A DNA stretch of 64,000 nt from Xenopus tropicalis (GCF_000004195.4 NC_030677.2:65434222-65498221); one strand, 5' to 3'. Counted from the stretch's first letter, positions 34,410-46,500 are shown. The notes: generated by a model not told the origin, from the sequence alone. Made by a program: numbers and translations.

Positions 34410-36485
34410 GCAAATTTGTAGAAATTTTTAGAATTACAAAAAAAAAGTCTGCCTTACTATAAAAAAATCTGCCTTTCCATAATAGTGAAAAAAAACCTTA
34501 ATATATAAAAAGATAAAAACCATCTTTATATGAAAATGACAGCCCCAATTAAAACCATGCTATCTTATTTTGGTTTTCACTTGATTCATTGATCAAGCTC
34601 AGCTTACTCCCTATTATCTACAATATAACATTTCCTTAGTCTGATCCTCTGACCATTTGCTTGTCATTTTGTATTCTCCTCTTTCCTAAAAATGTATTTG
34701 CTGGGTACTAACAAATATATTATATAAACAATATAAAATAGAATTTGCTGTTAGTAGTGGTAGTGGCTATAAATTAAATATCATTTTCTAATTAATTATG
34801 TTTTGTAAGTTTTTACATTTAACATGGCAAACAACAATTAATGCTTGTGTCTATTATGGTTTTTGTGGCTACTATAAAAAAATGGTAAGACTGCTGTGGA
34901 AAACTGGGAAGCTTAAATGCTTGACTGAAGTCTGACATTGCACCAGTTGTATGGTCTTCCAGATGCAAATAAGGTTCCATGAGATAGGATCTGCCAGTTT
35001 GGTGAAGTGTGAAATTCCCAGCGGGTACACTGACACCAGTCTGTTCAGCCTTCACAAAGCCATACATCTAAAGACAGCAGGAGCAGGGAGCTGCATGTTG
35101 CCTATGGAGCAAATGTGAATGTGCCGATCCTGCAAGCTTTATTTACCTAAGAAATTTTAAAACGCAAAAGAGAATGAGTGAAAAGGATATTCAGAGACAT
35201 GACAGGAGTTGGATCTCTATGATAGCCCCATTCAGAGCAGGCATTGTTGTATTTCAGCATGTTAGGGCACTGTGAAAAGGGAAAGGATTATCTAATTTGT
35301 GAAATGTTCAACAAAATCTGTAAGTCAAAAGTTTGGTAAAACATAAAAGAATGTATTAGGAATGTCTGCAAATTACATATGAGAGAATTTGTTCGCTGCC
35401 TGATGTTGCTTCTTTAGATAAGCTCCATGAAATGCTTGTTAACATCATTAGTTGTCAAAAAGATTTCCTTGGTCAGTTTTGCACAATAAACTGTCAGTTT
35501 AACCCATTTGACTTTTGCAAGAGAATATGCAGGCTTGAAGGCTAATCACAAAATCAAGGTAAAACAGAAATGATGAATTAGTAACCACAATAATGCCAGC
35601 GACATTTGCTTTAATTTAGCAGGGAACATTAACAAACAAATTTTTTTTTGAAAATTAAATGAAAAATAAGTAAATGGTATACTGTATCTAATTTGTTCTG
35701 TTTTTCCATTAGGATAATCTGTGCAGAAGCTACAACCCTACAACAATGCAGACACCATACTGAGTCACATGCAGAGACCCAAAAGGACATGTTGTAATCA
35801 GAAAAAAAATCATTTTGACTTATGCAAATGTTAAATATTTCCTTTACCATAGCTTTTGTTACCACCCTCCATACTTTTTTTTTGACCAGATTTGATCTGA
35901 AAAAATATTTTATGGTTTTTCACATGAATACTTATGGACGAGATTCAAATTTAAGCAGAAAATCCTTTTTTACTAATTAGTTTTTATAATCTCAGGCTCT
36001 ATAGGAAATCTGGAACTGACTTAGGAGATAAACTTTTTCACCAAACTGAATTTGACCCACTGTGTTATACTGGTCCCACAAAAATGATTCTGTATTTGTA
36101 CAATGACTGGAAAGACCTGACAGAAGTTTGCTGATTGACATTCAACTTTTATGTATTGCAATTACAGGAGCGCCTCGGCAGCACATTCTTTTATCTCCAC
36201 TTTATATACAGATCTTTTCATATGTTTGTAAACTCCAGCCAAGTTCCCTATATAAATGATTATTTGGTCTTCTCTCATTCTGAACCCAGTTTGTTGTGAA
36301 GTATGAAACAGAGCTGATCTACTTCTATTTATTGTGCTGATTTTTCATGTTCAAGGACTTTCTATACAGTATTATATAGATATAGGTCAGCTCTAATCAT
36401 ATTTCTCACTGACTAACATTATGCACTTCTGTGGCTTACACTTACATTCCAATTTACATTACAAGTTACATTAGTCATGATTGAG
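34410..36485. other. Unique-looking AT-rich DNA
   Basis: No named repeat or exon. A short CTCGGCAGCACAT near 36174 resembles the start of U6 snRNA, but nothing downstream supports it. Confidence 0.45.
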
Positions 36486-36924
36486 TTAAAGGGGACCTGT
36501 CACTCAGACATAAAGAGCTGTATAATAAAAGTTCTTTGCAAATTAAACATGAAACCCAAATTCTTTTTTTATTATAGGATTCATACCATTTATACAAATC
36601 TTAGCTGTCAATCATATATTGCCTCCCCACCTCTATGCCAGGCAGATAGGCACTCAGTTCCTTTTACTTACGCATTCAGCATTTCCTCCTCGTGCTCTAT
36701 AATTGCGTAGCCTTTGCATGGGCATCAGTTCCCCCATTCTGGCACATACACAAGATTTAGGGGTGATTTAAAATGTGCCTTAATAGCAGTGCCCACAATA
36801 TGTGCTTATGAATAACAAGCCTGAAGGAAACAAGATTTAAATAATTTTTATAACACAAGTGTTTTTTGCTCAACTCACAGAAAACGATTTGGAATTATTT
36901 CTTATGGTGACAAGTCCCCTTTAA
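36486..36924. mobile_element. T2/Kolobok-type MITE, both TTAA ends present
   Basis: Left end TTAAAGGGGACCTGTCAC and right end GGTGACAAGTCCCCTTTAA match as inverted repeats with one mismatch. TTAA is at 36486-36489 and 36921-36924. This fits the T2 MITE definition (TTAA duplication, TTAAAGGRR ends), a group tied to the Kolobok superfamily. The unrelated interior gives small frames with no meaning. Confidence 0.92.
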
Positions 36925-37907
36925 CTACTAAATTGTTTCTTTTACCCAAATAAATGACGTGCATTTGGCCGCTCAGCCACCATTTTGAACAGATGTAGAC
37001 CAAAGTGTTTGTTCTTTATATATTTTAAGGTGTGATGTGATTCCATCTCTACAGATTGCTTTCTAGGTACCGCCATGCATTTGCAGTTGCCTAGCAATGG
37101 CAAACACACATAACCTTGTGCTCTGCAGAGCGACTGTTCCCCAGAGTAAATGGGTGGAGTGCAAGTCACACTGCAATAACTCTCACTCCATCTATGCTAA
37201 CCTCTGCATTTAGGTTAACATTTCTTTCTGTGTTCACACTATCTGTTTTTAGTGTTGCTCAGAATATTTCTGCAAACATGAGCTTTTATTTTTTATGTTT
37301 CTTTTTCATTTGTGCCATCTTAGATTTTAATGCGTCTCTATTTGTATTTCTTATCTGGTCCCTCTTTTTCAGCCTCTTTCCTACCAGTTATGACATGACA
37401 TGATTTTACTAAAAGCCAAACTGGAAGAGCATTTGCAGCCATTCCAAGCGTGTCAAAACAAAGAAATATTACCCTAGCAACAGGAGCGGTCTAATAACTG
37501 TCATGAAAGACGCCCATTTTAGTAGAAGGGAAGTTTAGACATTTACATTTCCTTTGTTTAATACAATACCAAAGGCTCATAACAGCACTTGGTTATGGTT
37601 TTGCTAGTGCTCTCAGGAATTGTTACACTTTTAACTGAAATTAAAGCTACACTAGCCACTAGAAATGTTATACAACATGGAAGTAATGGGTACCATTTTT
37701 CTAATTACAGTTTTCTTCTCTTGTTTATTGTAAGGTTGCTATGATTTCAGTGAATAAATAGGTTCACAAATAGTCGAACATTATGAATTTTATCAATCAC
37801 TATTGATGATGGTGCAGATGAAATGTTATATTTTGTATAAAGCTGACAAATTAGTTTCTGCAAAATAAATGCTATCATTACTAAAATTATGACATTAATG
37901 CAAATGA
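36925..37907. other. Mixed DNA, no gene recognised
   Basis: The + frame at 37116-37403 is rich in Phe, Leu and Ser and follows T-rich composition. No domain seen. Confidence 0.45.
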
Positions 37908-38130
37908 AAAACAGGTTCCATAGTTACCAGAATAATGATTCCACCTTGCCGCACTGGGGGCCTGAGTTCGATTCCAGCTATAACACTGTCTGCAAGGAGT
38001 TTGTATGTTCTCTCTGTGTTTGCAGGGGTTTCCTCCATGTACTCTGGCTTCCTACTATAGTCCAAAAATATACTGCCTCTTGATAAAATTGACGCTATTG
38101 TGTGTGAATGTGATAGGGTCCTTTTATTGC
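37908..38130 (+). mobile_element. tRNA-headed SINE, second copy
   Basis: A box B-like GAGTTCGATTCC (37966-37977) is followed by GCAAGGAGTTTGTATGTTCT and GTGTGAATGTGATAGGG, as in the copy at 33240. Box A is eroded, and the tail after 38130 is lost. Confidence 0.75.
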
Positions 38131-39924
38131 AAGTTCCAAACCAGTAAAAGAAATTTTCAAAAGAGTATCATTTGACTAAAATTAGTTGATGTGATTCATT
38201 TTAATCTAATCAACAGAGGTCTATCCATTTTATGATCTTGTTATAGTTTGCTTTGACCATTCATCATCATCATCATCATCATTATTATTTGTAATTAATA
38301 TAGTAATATATATATACCCCTTCCATTAACTTCTATAGAAGCTTGCCAGGTTTGAGCTGCTGATTTGTTTTTCATTTGAATTTTTCAAGGAAGTTTGGAA
38401 ATCTCAGATTTGGAAAAATAGTAGAATTACTTTTGTCAAGATTTTTTTTAATAAATAGACCACCAAGGTTGATATTGGCTTACAAGATATAAAGGGCAAT
38501 GACACACCTGCAGGATTTTTGGCCCGCAGGTAGGTGTCAGAATTCTGGAAAATACCCCAGCATAGGCTTTTTGTGGGAACCAGTGTGATCCTGCTGCTGA
38601 ATGTGTAGGTCAGAAGATCAGCACTCAGAAATTCAATGAGCATTTCTAAACAGTAATCACATGATCCATGGGTACAAAAAGTCTGTTGTACAAGACACCA
38701 CCGGTCAAATCATCAATGCAAGGGTAATAAATCAACTTAAATGTATCCTTGTTCATCTCCACAATATATTTTACACATTTTGTGACTATTGTTGATTATC
38801 AAATCAACACTACAATATAACTCATGGTTCTCTTAAATTAACAATGCAATTTACAATACAATTTTATGTTGTTTTAGGAATGACAATGAAACTGTTTCCA
38901 GTCAGTGTAAGGAACATACTGCAAATGATTTTATTATTACTTGGGGTTTGCACATTTTAAAGTAATTTTCTACAGCTGGAAATAGTTTTAGCATTTACTG
39001 TATTGTCAGTAAAGAAAGGCCTCTGCTGCCAAAAAAAATTTCTGTAAAGTTCTATTATGGTTGGAATACTTTTTCCAAAGCACCATTTGTTGCTAACAAT
39101 TAAGTCATTCTGAGGAGGGATTGATTTTACAGATACCAGTTTGGTGCTTTTCAACAAGAAAAAACAAACAATAACATAGAAACATGGTTGAAGGTGCTTC
39201 ATTCAGCAGTACCCAGCAGATTTAAGTCAATCTCAAAAATATCTATTATATACATGTTGGTGACCTACTTTAACATATAACTGGAAAGTTGTTCTTATCT
39301 GCATGTGAAGGTCCATTTTTATTTATTGGAGACCAGTAATATATATCATCCTGACTCTTGGGGAATTCACTGATATAATAATGTAATCTTCTGAAGATGT
39401 TTGTGATGGAGCAAGTGTTGTATTTACTTTGACATCATTTTATTGGTAATGTACATGAACAGTTAGCTAACAATTGTCTGACTGGATTGTATATACTACC
39501 TACAGATTTTTTTCTGAGTTGGAGGTCAATTCAAGATAGTAATTCTGCATGGCAACTGAATGTATTGCTAGAATTCATAATATCCTAATCCTAGCTCTAT
39601 ATATCAAAAGGCATGAGCATTATTTAAATACCCGGGTATTTTCCAAGGTTTCACAAACTTTTATGAGAAGCCCAGAGTTCATTCAGAACTCATAGAATGA
39701 TAAGAGAATAGAAATGTGCCTGTTATGTGTGGCTTCTAATTGGGCAAGCAAGAGTTTGTTTTAATGCTTGGATCAACTCCAATCAGTATGCCAATGATAA
39801 CATGTTTCTCTTTCTTTAGTAAACTAGACCAGGCTGGAAATGTGGACTCAATACTGCTGATAGAGGACCTGAACATCCAAACTTCTTGTTTGGTATTTCT
39901 TTATTATTGCTACTAATTCTTATT
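38131..39924. other. Unique-looking AT-rich DNA with (ATC)n
   Basis: A (TCA)n microsatellite lies at about 38260-38280, followed by (TTA)n. No repeat or gene otherwise recognised. Confidence 0.45.
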
Positions 39925-40195
39925 ATGAGCAAAGGAGAGAAGGAGTAGTGAGAAGTGGAAACTAATGGAAAAAGGGGAGTGTGGTAGAGGGAGGGGGTGC
40001 TGAATGGGGTGCTAAAGGAGAAAGCAAAGAGGGAAATGGGTAGAAGGTATAAAAGAGCAAAAGCAAATAAGCAGGAAGAGGTGAGAATGGGAAAGCCAAG
40101 GGTGGTGAGAAAGGAAGAGTGGTTGATAACATAAGCAAAAGTAAGGGAGTTCGTTTAGGGAACCAAGTGGAAAGGAAAGAGGAGAGAACAAAACC
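39925..40195. repeat. Polypurine-rich tract
   Basis: The + strand is almost entirely A and G over about 270 bp (for example AGAGGGAGGGGGTG, GGAAAGGAAAGAGGAGAG). It may be an inverted, diverged relative of the polypyrimidine tract at 23870-24370. Confidence 0.75.
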
Positions 40196-40551
40196 GATTA
40201 TGCTATAAATACTGGTAAATTCGAAATAACAGGATCAGTGCCTAAATAGTTATAGTGCAAAGTTTGAGGTAGACATAGAGAAAAAGTGCAGCATCAAAGC
40301 AAAAAAAAAAAAAATGGCTTTAAAAGCCCTTGCACCTGCCTCCCATAGACATAGTCACTTAGCCTCTGTACTCAGGAGGTACAGGAACATTTTCAGTCAT
40401 TGAACCCCCAGCAACAATGTACTATATGTGCAACTGAGTGGTGTCACTTAGCCTTTGCCCAGACACTCTACTGAGACCAACAAGGAAGCATGTAAGTCCC
40501 AGTTATCTGAGAAGCTCAGACTAATCTACACTTTGGGTAGTCCAGAACTAG
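40196..40551. other. Spacer, nothing recognised
   Basis: An A-run at 40301-40314 and mixed DNA. Confidence 0.5.
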
Positions 40552-40655
40552 GGTTAGGCTATGGTTAGGCAGAAAAGGCACATGCCTAGGATGGGGGGGC
40601 ACTAGACACATACCTTTTCTTTCTGCCTAATCCCCCCACCGCCCATACTAGCAGC
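40552..40655. repeat. Short foldback repeat
   Basis: TTAGGCAGAAAAGG on the left pairs with CCTTTTCTTTCTGCCTAA on the right, around GCACATGCCTAGGATGGGGG. It is probably a small MITE, but no target duplication is clear. Confidence 0.55.
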
Positions 40656-41847
40656 AATGTGAATTATGTGCAACTGAGTGGTGGAACCATTTTCTCTTAA
40701 ACTTGCATTTAAACATAATGGGCCTCTAAAATAATCTATTATTTTAGATCCTAGAAGGTCATATGAATGGTCATGTGGCTAGCATATACTGTTCATTGAG
40801 TAAATCCCTCTTTTAATTTACTCAGTGAGTGGTATGGAAGCTCGCAGAATGTGAAGATGGCTGCAGCTACTTTGAATTCTAAAATATCTTGTAAACTGAC
40901 TAACTGTGAAATCTGGAAAATATTAAGTACTAAATTCAATTTCAAGAATTTTAATAGTTGATAAGGTACACATTTTTTTACCCAGCTTGGTCATGTTGCA
41001 GTAAATGAAAACAAAATGCCTTATGTATTAGTCAAAACACAGTTGTGATTACTCAAATGTTTACCTGTTTTGTACTGCAAGCACACAACTTAGTACATGC
41101 CATTAAAATTCTCTACTTGATCTACATTATCATGCACCAGCAGTGAATTATCCCACATTGTCCTCTGGGTGCCACTAGAGACCAAGAGTCAAAAGGGAAT
41201 TACAAACACTTTGTGTTTGACAAATGACATTAGCCATTTAAAAAAATAGAAAGTTGTGTATTTCCTTTAGCCATCTAGTTATTCACTTGCTATGCTGTGA
41301 GGCATTGCCTGTGAATTTCCCATAATATGGCATGGGATGATATGTAAATCACAGGTATTTTGTATCAGATTGTTTTTTTTATCCATATTATTACTTTATG
41401 AGATATATATATATCATTCTGGAGACCCTCTTGATCCTGCACATCATTTATGTACATCCCAGAAGAACAATCCTGTCTGCATGTTTATACATGTGAAAAT
41501 TGCTTTGGTGGTAAAGCTCTCTCTCAAACTTGACATGAGGGGTTTAACAAAAAATTGGCAAAAATGCTTACTATTCTTTGGTATCCAGTTTATATTGCAT
41601 TAAAAAATAAAGCCTTCCCCTTTTGTATTTTGTAATTTAGGTTTCACCTCCAGTTTCATTAATTTGCTCTGGTTCTGTCTCTTTGCCTTGGATGGTGGTT
41701 GTTATCATTAATCATGCAAAACAGTTCAACCAATCAGAAACCTAAGTTCAGCAGGGTGGGTCTGGCTTTTCCTCCAAGCTCCGTTGTTTCAATTTTTTCT
41801 TTACCTCCCCACAAAACCAAATGCAGCTTACTGAATCCAGCAAGGGG
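40656..41847. other. AT-rich DNA, no feature recognised
   Basis: A short ATATATAT run occurs at 41403-41414. No exon or RNA gene recognised. Confidence 0.45.
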
Positions 41848-42035
41848 CCAGGGCACTATCTGCAAGGAGTTTGTATGTTCTCCACATGCATGCATATGTG
41901 TCCTCCAGGGACTCCAGTTTCCTTTTGTGTGTATACATTGTGTGAATGTGATAGGGACTTTAGATTGTAAGCTTCACTGGGACAGGGACTGATGTGAATG
42001 ACTGCTTTAGAATATGTTGGTGCAATAGAAATAAA
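41848..42035 (+). mobile_element. SINE body and tail, third copy
   Basis: GGGCACTATCTGCAAGGAG, GTGTGAATGTGATAGGGAC and TTTAGATTGTAAGCTTCACT are shared with the other copies. The tRNA head is missing. The uninterrupted GGGACTTTAGATTGTAAGC shows what the copy at 44105 looked like before its MITE insertion. Confidence 0.75.
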
Positions 42036-42797
42036 GAATAGTATTAAATACTCAGATATTCATAGATGCAATTAATCTCCATATTAATCAGGGGAGGGTG
42101 TCATTTTTGCTTTGGATGGAGACCAATGAAAACTTTTCCATTGTAGAGATTATAAATATGTATCAGATCAGCTCTCCTTAAATTTATTATTCTCCACCTT
42201 GAACATAATAATTATAATATTATTCTAGAAGGCTCTATTTAGGTGGTGTGGCTTGCTAGGAGCCAAAGCCAAACAACATAATATTCATAAATTGTTTACT
42301 ATGATAGATATAAACAACTAGCAAGTCTTCATGCTCAATTTATCAGATTACCATTTAACTGGCTCTGTGTGACAGACTATATAAATTTGGAGAGCATAAA
42401 TTATAAATGGTTCTCTTTCAGACAATTTGTGTAATACTGGGGGAATAGCTTTGTCACTTTGAAGTTAACTTTGACCATGCAATATTTAGCATTGTGAGGC
42501 AATAGTGAGGAAATGAACTTGATAAGGGCTTATTCAGTAACAACCTTAAATTGATTATTTCCTTCCTTATGTAAACTTATCAGGCAGCCCTTTGGGCTCA
42601 TTTCCGAAGACTGGTATGGTGGAGCCTTATCTCAAGGAAGCTGATTGTAAAAGCATGCCCTGCCACTGATAAGGCACATATCTCTGTTCTGGACTTTGTG
42701 TACATGTAATGGTTTTGCTAACACAGCTGAAAACATGAAACTGTCACTCTGCAAGCTAGCCTTATATTGTTAGATTAAATGAATCTTAATAAATTTG
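42036..42797. other. Unique-looking DNA with several GATA-type sites
   Basis: GATAAG or CTTATC occurs at 42521, 42577, 42626 and 42668. No gene or repeat is recognised. Confidence 0.35.
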
Positions 42798-43073
42798 ATA
42801 CCAGGGACCCACCAGAAAACCTTAGACCATAGGCCCACTCTTCAAACTATTTTTCATTCACTTTTCTCAAACTTTTTACTCAAATTTTATATTTTCCTAG
42901 TTTTTTTTATCTTTATGTACTATAATCTATTCTTCTTTATATTTAATCGATTTGTTCCCATAAAGAAATAGAAATGACCATGAATAAGGCCAAATGGTTA
43001 GAAGCAGGAGGGCCCACTGACACCTGGGCCCACCGGGAGTTTTCCTGGTATCCTGGTGGGCCAGTCCCACACT
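42798..43073 (+). mobile_element. hAT-type element, second copy of the 15496 family
   Basis: ACCCACCAGAAAACCTTAGA, TAGAAGCAGGAGGGCCCAC and GTGGGCCAGTCCCACACT parallel the element at 15496-15790 over its whole length. The outermost left terminus is lost, and no 8-bp duplication can be read. Confidence 0.85.
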
Positions 43074-43201
43074 TTAGCCAATGATATTTAAAGCAAATTC
43101 TAATTTCAAAAAGTCCTGAAAGTTATTAGTATAGGTTTTCTATTGTTGTCTGTGACATTCTGGCTCCAATATTCTAGTGTGAAATGCTCTGTATTGCTGT
43201 A

Positions 43202-43317
43202 GCTATCTTTGTACCCCTTCTGCACTCCTAGCTATCTTTGTACCCCTTTTGCACCCCTAGCTATCTTTGTACCCCTTTTGCACCCCTAGCTATCTTTGTA
43301 CCCCTTTTGCACCCCTT
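43202..43317 (+). repeat. 29-bp tandem repeat, 4 units
   Basis: The unit is GCTATCTTTGTACCCCTTTT then GCACCCCTA. Units start at 43202, 43231, 43260 and 43289. Only the first unit differs noticeably (TTCTGCACTCC), so the array is young. Confidence 0.97.
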
Positions 43318-43824
43318 GCAGAAAAGTGACTTTGTGAGCTCACTTGGTTTTTTTGCACTTGATTATTCTGGCTTGCTGGAGAATGATATCTGAAAAAAGG
43401 GATCTTTTTTCCATGAGGTGGTTTTTGACAAAATAAAAAGCCTGCCAGGTTTTAGGTAATTTAAGGAAATCATTTGTTTTTTCTGCAAATGAAATACTAT
43501 GCCATAGACAGCAGCTCCCTTTACTTACCTGGTCACTGAACAACACAACAATATGCACCATTCACCTTAGGAGTTGATGTTGGGCCTAGGGGGAAGGCAG
43601 TCAAGAGGAGGTACTGTTTACATCTGTCCTCCAACTTCTGGGTTTTCTGCTCCTCTAAGGCCAATATCAACCATTCAGGTAGTTGGTGCAGGAACTGTGT
43701 TGTTTAACCCAAGTCAGTAAGGAGGATGAGAAGATACAAGTGAAACACAATTTTACTGCCAGTTAGCCTATTATAGTGACAAATTAGAATTAGATTAAAC
43801 AATACAATCATGACTCCATATGTA
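43318..43824. other. Spacer, nothing recognised
   Basis: Mixed DNA without recognised features. Confidence 0.45.
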
Positions 43825-44095
43825 GAAAAGGCAGGAGCAGTAGCCCATAAACAACCAATAAGATGCTTACTTAAACAAGTGACCAGTAAATGTTTTGTGC
43901 TGATTGGTTACTTTGGGTTACTGCCGCCAAACTTAGTTGAGCAAATTTGCTCATGGGATGTTACCAATAGCAACCTGGGAATGATTGGACTTTTCAGCCA
44001 GCTGCAGGTAGAATAATGAATGCAACATTTTGATTAGTTGCTATGGGTTACTGCCCATGGAAATTTACCCAGTGTTGATAAATTACCCCAAAATT
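43825..44095. repeat. Repeat of the CCAATCAG/GGTTACTGC MITE group
   Basis: GCAGTAGCCCATAAACAACC, GATTGGTTACTTTGGGTTAC and GTTGCTATGGGTTACTGCCC are the arms of a small-MITE family related to 44245-44363. It ends GATAAATTACCCC. Boundaries are approximate. Confidence 0.6.
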
Positions 44096-44104
44096 TAGCC
44101 ACTG

Positions 44105-44460
44105 AATTAAGTGCAAGGAGTTTGTATGTTCTCCCCATGCTAGTGTAGGTTTTATTTTGGTACTCCATTCCTCAAGCATACAAGCAGATTAAATTGATCC
44201 TGATAAAGCTGACCTTAGAGTGTGTGTATGTGATAGGGGCCTTATGGGGTTATGTAATAAAAGGCACTATGTTTGCCCAGGAGCAGTAACCCATAGCAAC
44301 CAATTAGCAGGTAGAATTTTAATGCTCCTTGGCAAATTAAGTGCCTTTTATTATATATGGGGGTTAGATTGTGACCACCACTGGGGTAGGGACTTATGTA
44401 AATGATACATGATCTCTGTAAAGTACTGCAAAATATGTTGATACATAACAATAATGCTCT
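44105..44460 (+). mobile_element. SINE body, fourth copy, split by a MITE
   Basis: TGCAAGGAGTTTGTATGTTC at the left and ACTGGGGTAGGGACTTATGT then TGATCTCTGTAAAGTACTGC at the right match the SINE at 33240. The interval 44245-44363 is foreign. The tRNA head is missing. Confidence 0.85.
44242..44366. mobile_element. 119-bp foldback MITE with TTA target duplication
   Basis: The element at 44245-44363 starts TGGGGTTATGTAATAAAAGG and ends CCTTTTATTATATATGGGGG. TTA flanks it at 44242-44244 and 44364-44366. Removing it restores CCTTAGATTGTG of the SINE, as in 41953-41970. A 3-bp TWA duplication fits PIF/Harbinger. Confidence 0.92.
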
Positions 44461-44486
44461 GAATTAATAACTTAAGATAAAAAAGT

Positions 44487-44520
44487 GTCCAGGGTTCAAG
44501 TGCAAACTTGAACCCTGGAC
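44487..44520. repeat. Perfect 15-bp hairpin, 4-nt loop
   Basis: GTCCAGGGTTCAAGT, loop GCAA, then ACTTGAACCCTGGAC. Each arm contains GGGTTCAA, the core of a tRNA-type box B. The hairpin sits directly between a SINE tail and the GC-rich foldback. Confidence 0.97.
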
Positions 44521-44551
44521 TTATGTGAGGTCTATAACAGATGCAAAGTAC

Positions 44552-44774
44552 AGGATGGCAGACGCGGCGGGGCGATTTCGGGAAATCGCCGAAAAAGACT
44601 CGCGAGTCTTTTTCGCCGATTTGCGCGAAATTGCGCCGCCGCGTCTGCCATCCCGCCGGCGACTTACATGTTCACCGGTGGGATGGCAGGGGGAAGGCAA
44701 CTCGGGGAGATTAGTCGCCCGCGAGCAGGGAGTTTTGCCGCGGGCGACTAATCTCCCCGTGTACCAGAGCCCTA
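44552..44774. mobile_element. GC- and CpG-rich double foldback element
   Basis: The first palindrome, 44553-44653, has GGATGGCAGACGCGGCG pairing with CGCCGCGTCTGCCATCC and a centre ACTCGCGAGT. The second has 21-bp perfect arms at 44703-44723 and 44739-44759 (CGGGGAGATTAGTCGCCCGC). The right terminus TACCAGAGCCCT resembles a known frog repeat end. The left terminus appears lost. A frame across it is an artefact of the palindrome. Confidence 0.9.
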
Positions 44775-46358
44775 AAGCTTGTAATTATAAGTGCAATGGG
44801 TGCAACACTGTAAATAAAACACTTAATAATAACTCTAGAAATTAAAAGGGTTTTGTTTAATACACCTTTCTGTTAAAGAGCACACATATTTAAGGAGTAC
44901 TCATGCAGCTTTTGCAATGGCAACTTTATCCCACAGTATCCATACAACTAAAGGCACTGAAGGTACAGCTTCCTGTTCTCCTGAGCTAGATTAAATGATA
45001 AGACTACAAAGGAAATGTGCTTTCCCATACACACTTTTGTAAGGAACAGATAATACAAGTGCATTTGTGCATGTTACAATATACCCTTTTATGTAGAACA
45101 GTGTGTGGTTTCGCTATAGTTTCCATTAGCCATTCACAAAAAGACAAAGTATGTGCTTTTATTTATCTGTGCATTATATTTAATTACTAGAAAAGGAAAC
45201 AGTTGTTCAGAAGATTACAGCCTTGATCACTTCCTCCCTCCATTTCCAGACAAAGACTGGCTCACTTGGCTAGCGCGTATCCATTTCTGTTCTAGGAAAG
45301 AACTATAACAGTCACATAATAAGTAACCAATTGATTTTCTGAGACATCTCTTGCAGCCTATCTGTGCACTTGGTAAATCATTGACAGAGTTGTTATGTGG
45401 GCAGTCACTGGACCTAATGTAGCCTGAATGTCAGCTTGTTAACTCTAGTCTGTTGATCTTTCCACTGAACTAAAATGAAAAGAAAAAAAAAATCGTTAAG
45501 TACTGCTGTAGGACTAATTTTTATGTAATCGTTTCAGACCTTTGAAATTACAGTCATTTAGACGTTAGGAAAAAAAACTGCTGCTCAGAAGAATAAAATC
45601 TACTTTTGAGATAAATGTTCCATTTTTGAAGAATTGTGATTAAAAGGCCTAAATGTATGTAGCTGGAAAAAACCTTTAATCCTTACATTGACTAATGTGA
45701 ATAATTTCTTAATGTGATACTCATTAGTAAGAAGACTCACTGCAAGCAATGACTTTTATTTAACATCTTTAAAGCCCAAGTTTCTCTATGCTTTATTGCC
45801 ACTAAAGAACATCCATCCCACCGACTGTTGGTTATGAAGGGGGGGTATAGATTTTGCTATCCAACAGATTAATGGAATGACAGAGAGTTTCAGGCTTTGC
45901 CGCTTACACAACTTTGATGACCCCCCATGTTCACAAGAGGAGAGCAATATTTTTTATTCTGAGCCATTAATTGCAACTAGAAGTTTATCACTCAGAATGA
46001 TCAAGCGTCAGCTTTATCTAAATGCAGTCATAGTTGGCTAAATTGATTAAAAACAATAAAACTGTCTAGACATGCTTTGCTTTCCAATTCACACCAAGTC
46101 ACACTCCTCCACTTCACCTTTCTGTTATATAATTGTTCTTTCATATTTCCATTTGCAGCAAATTACTGATTTTGCTAGTGATATGAAATTACCTAAATCG
46201 GGGAATCTTGAGATCAAAATGTGGTTGTATTATATATAACTTCATCAGTTTTACCCTGTGATCCAGTCACAGTACTGCACTCTTTTTTATCATATAACCA
46301 TTATCTAGATCATAAAGAAAATTGATAACATATACTGTATGCATGGAATGATATCTTA
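44775..46358. other. Unique-looking DNA
   Basis: No repeat recognised. 45640-45800 and 45900-46070 have mixed composition without repeat signatures and could hold conserved non-coding sequence, which one sequence cannot show. Confidence 0.35.
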
Positions 46359-46500
46359 GATCGGGGCTGCCCAAATGGAGGTTTGCAGGCTGGATGTGGC
46401 CCTCCAAATGATTTTTACGGCCCCCAGTCTGCTCTGAGGCTCCATAGACTTTACTGTCTATTTTAATTGAATCCGGCCCTCCAACATACTGAATGAGATA
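46359..46500. mobile_element. hAT-like fragment (GGGCTGCCCAAATGG)
   Basis: GGGGCTGCCCAAATGGAGG, TGTGGCCCTCC, ACGGCCCCC and TCCGGCCCTCC are typical of hAT-derived vertebrate repeats. Ends and target duplication are unresolved. Confidence 0.45.

Noticed and set aside
36174..36190. CTCGGCAGCACAT as a U6 snRNA start
   Set aside because: Only about 12 bases match and the U6 core does not follow.
44525..44845. 106-codon frame with Arg-rich sequence
   Set aside because: Lies across the GC-rich palindromic element. No domain, and both strands read equally.
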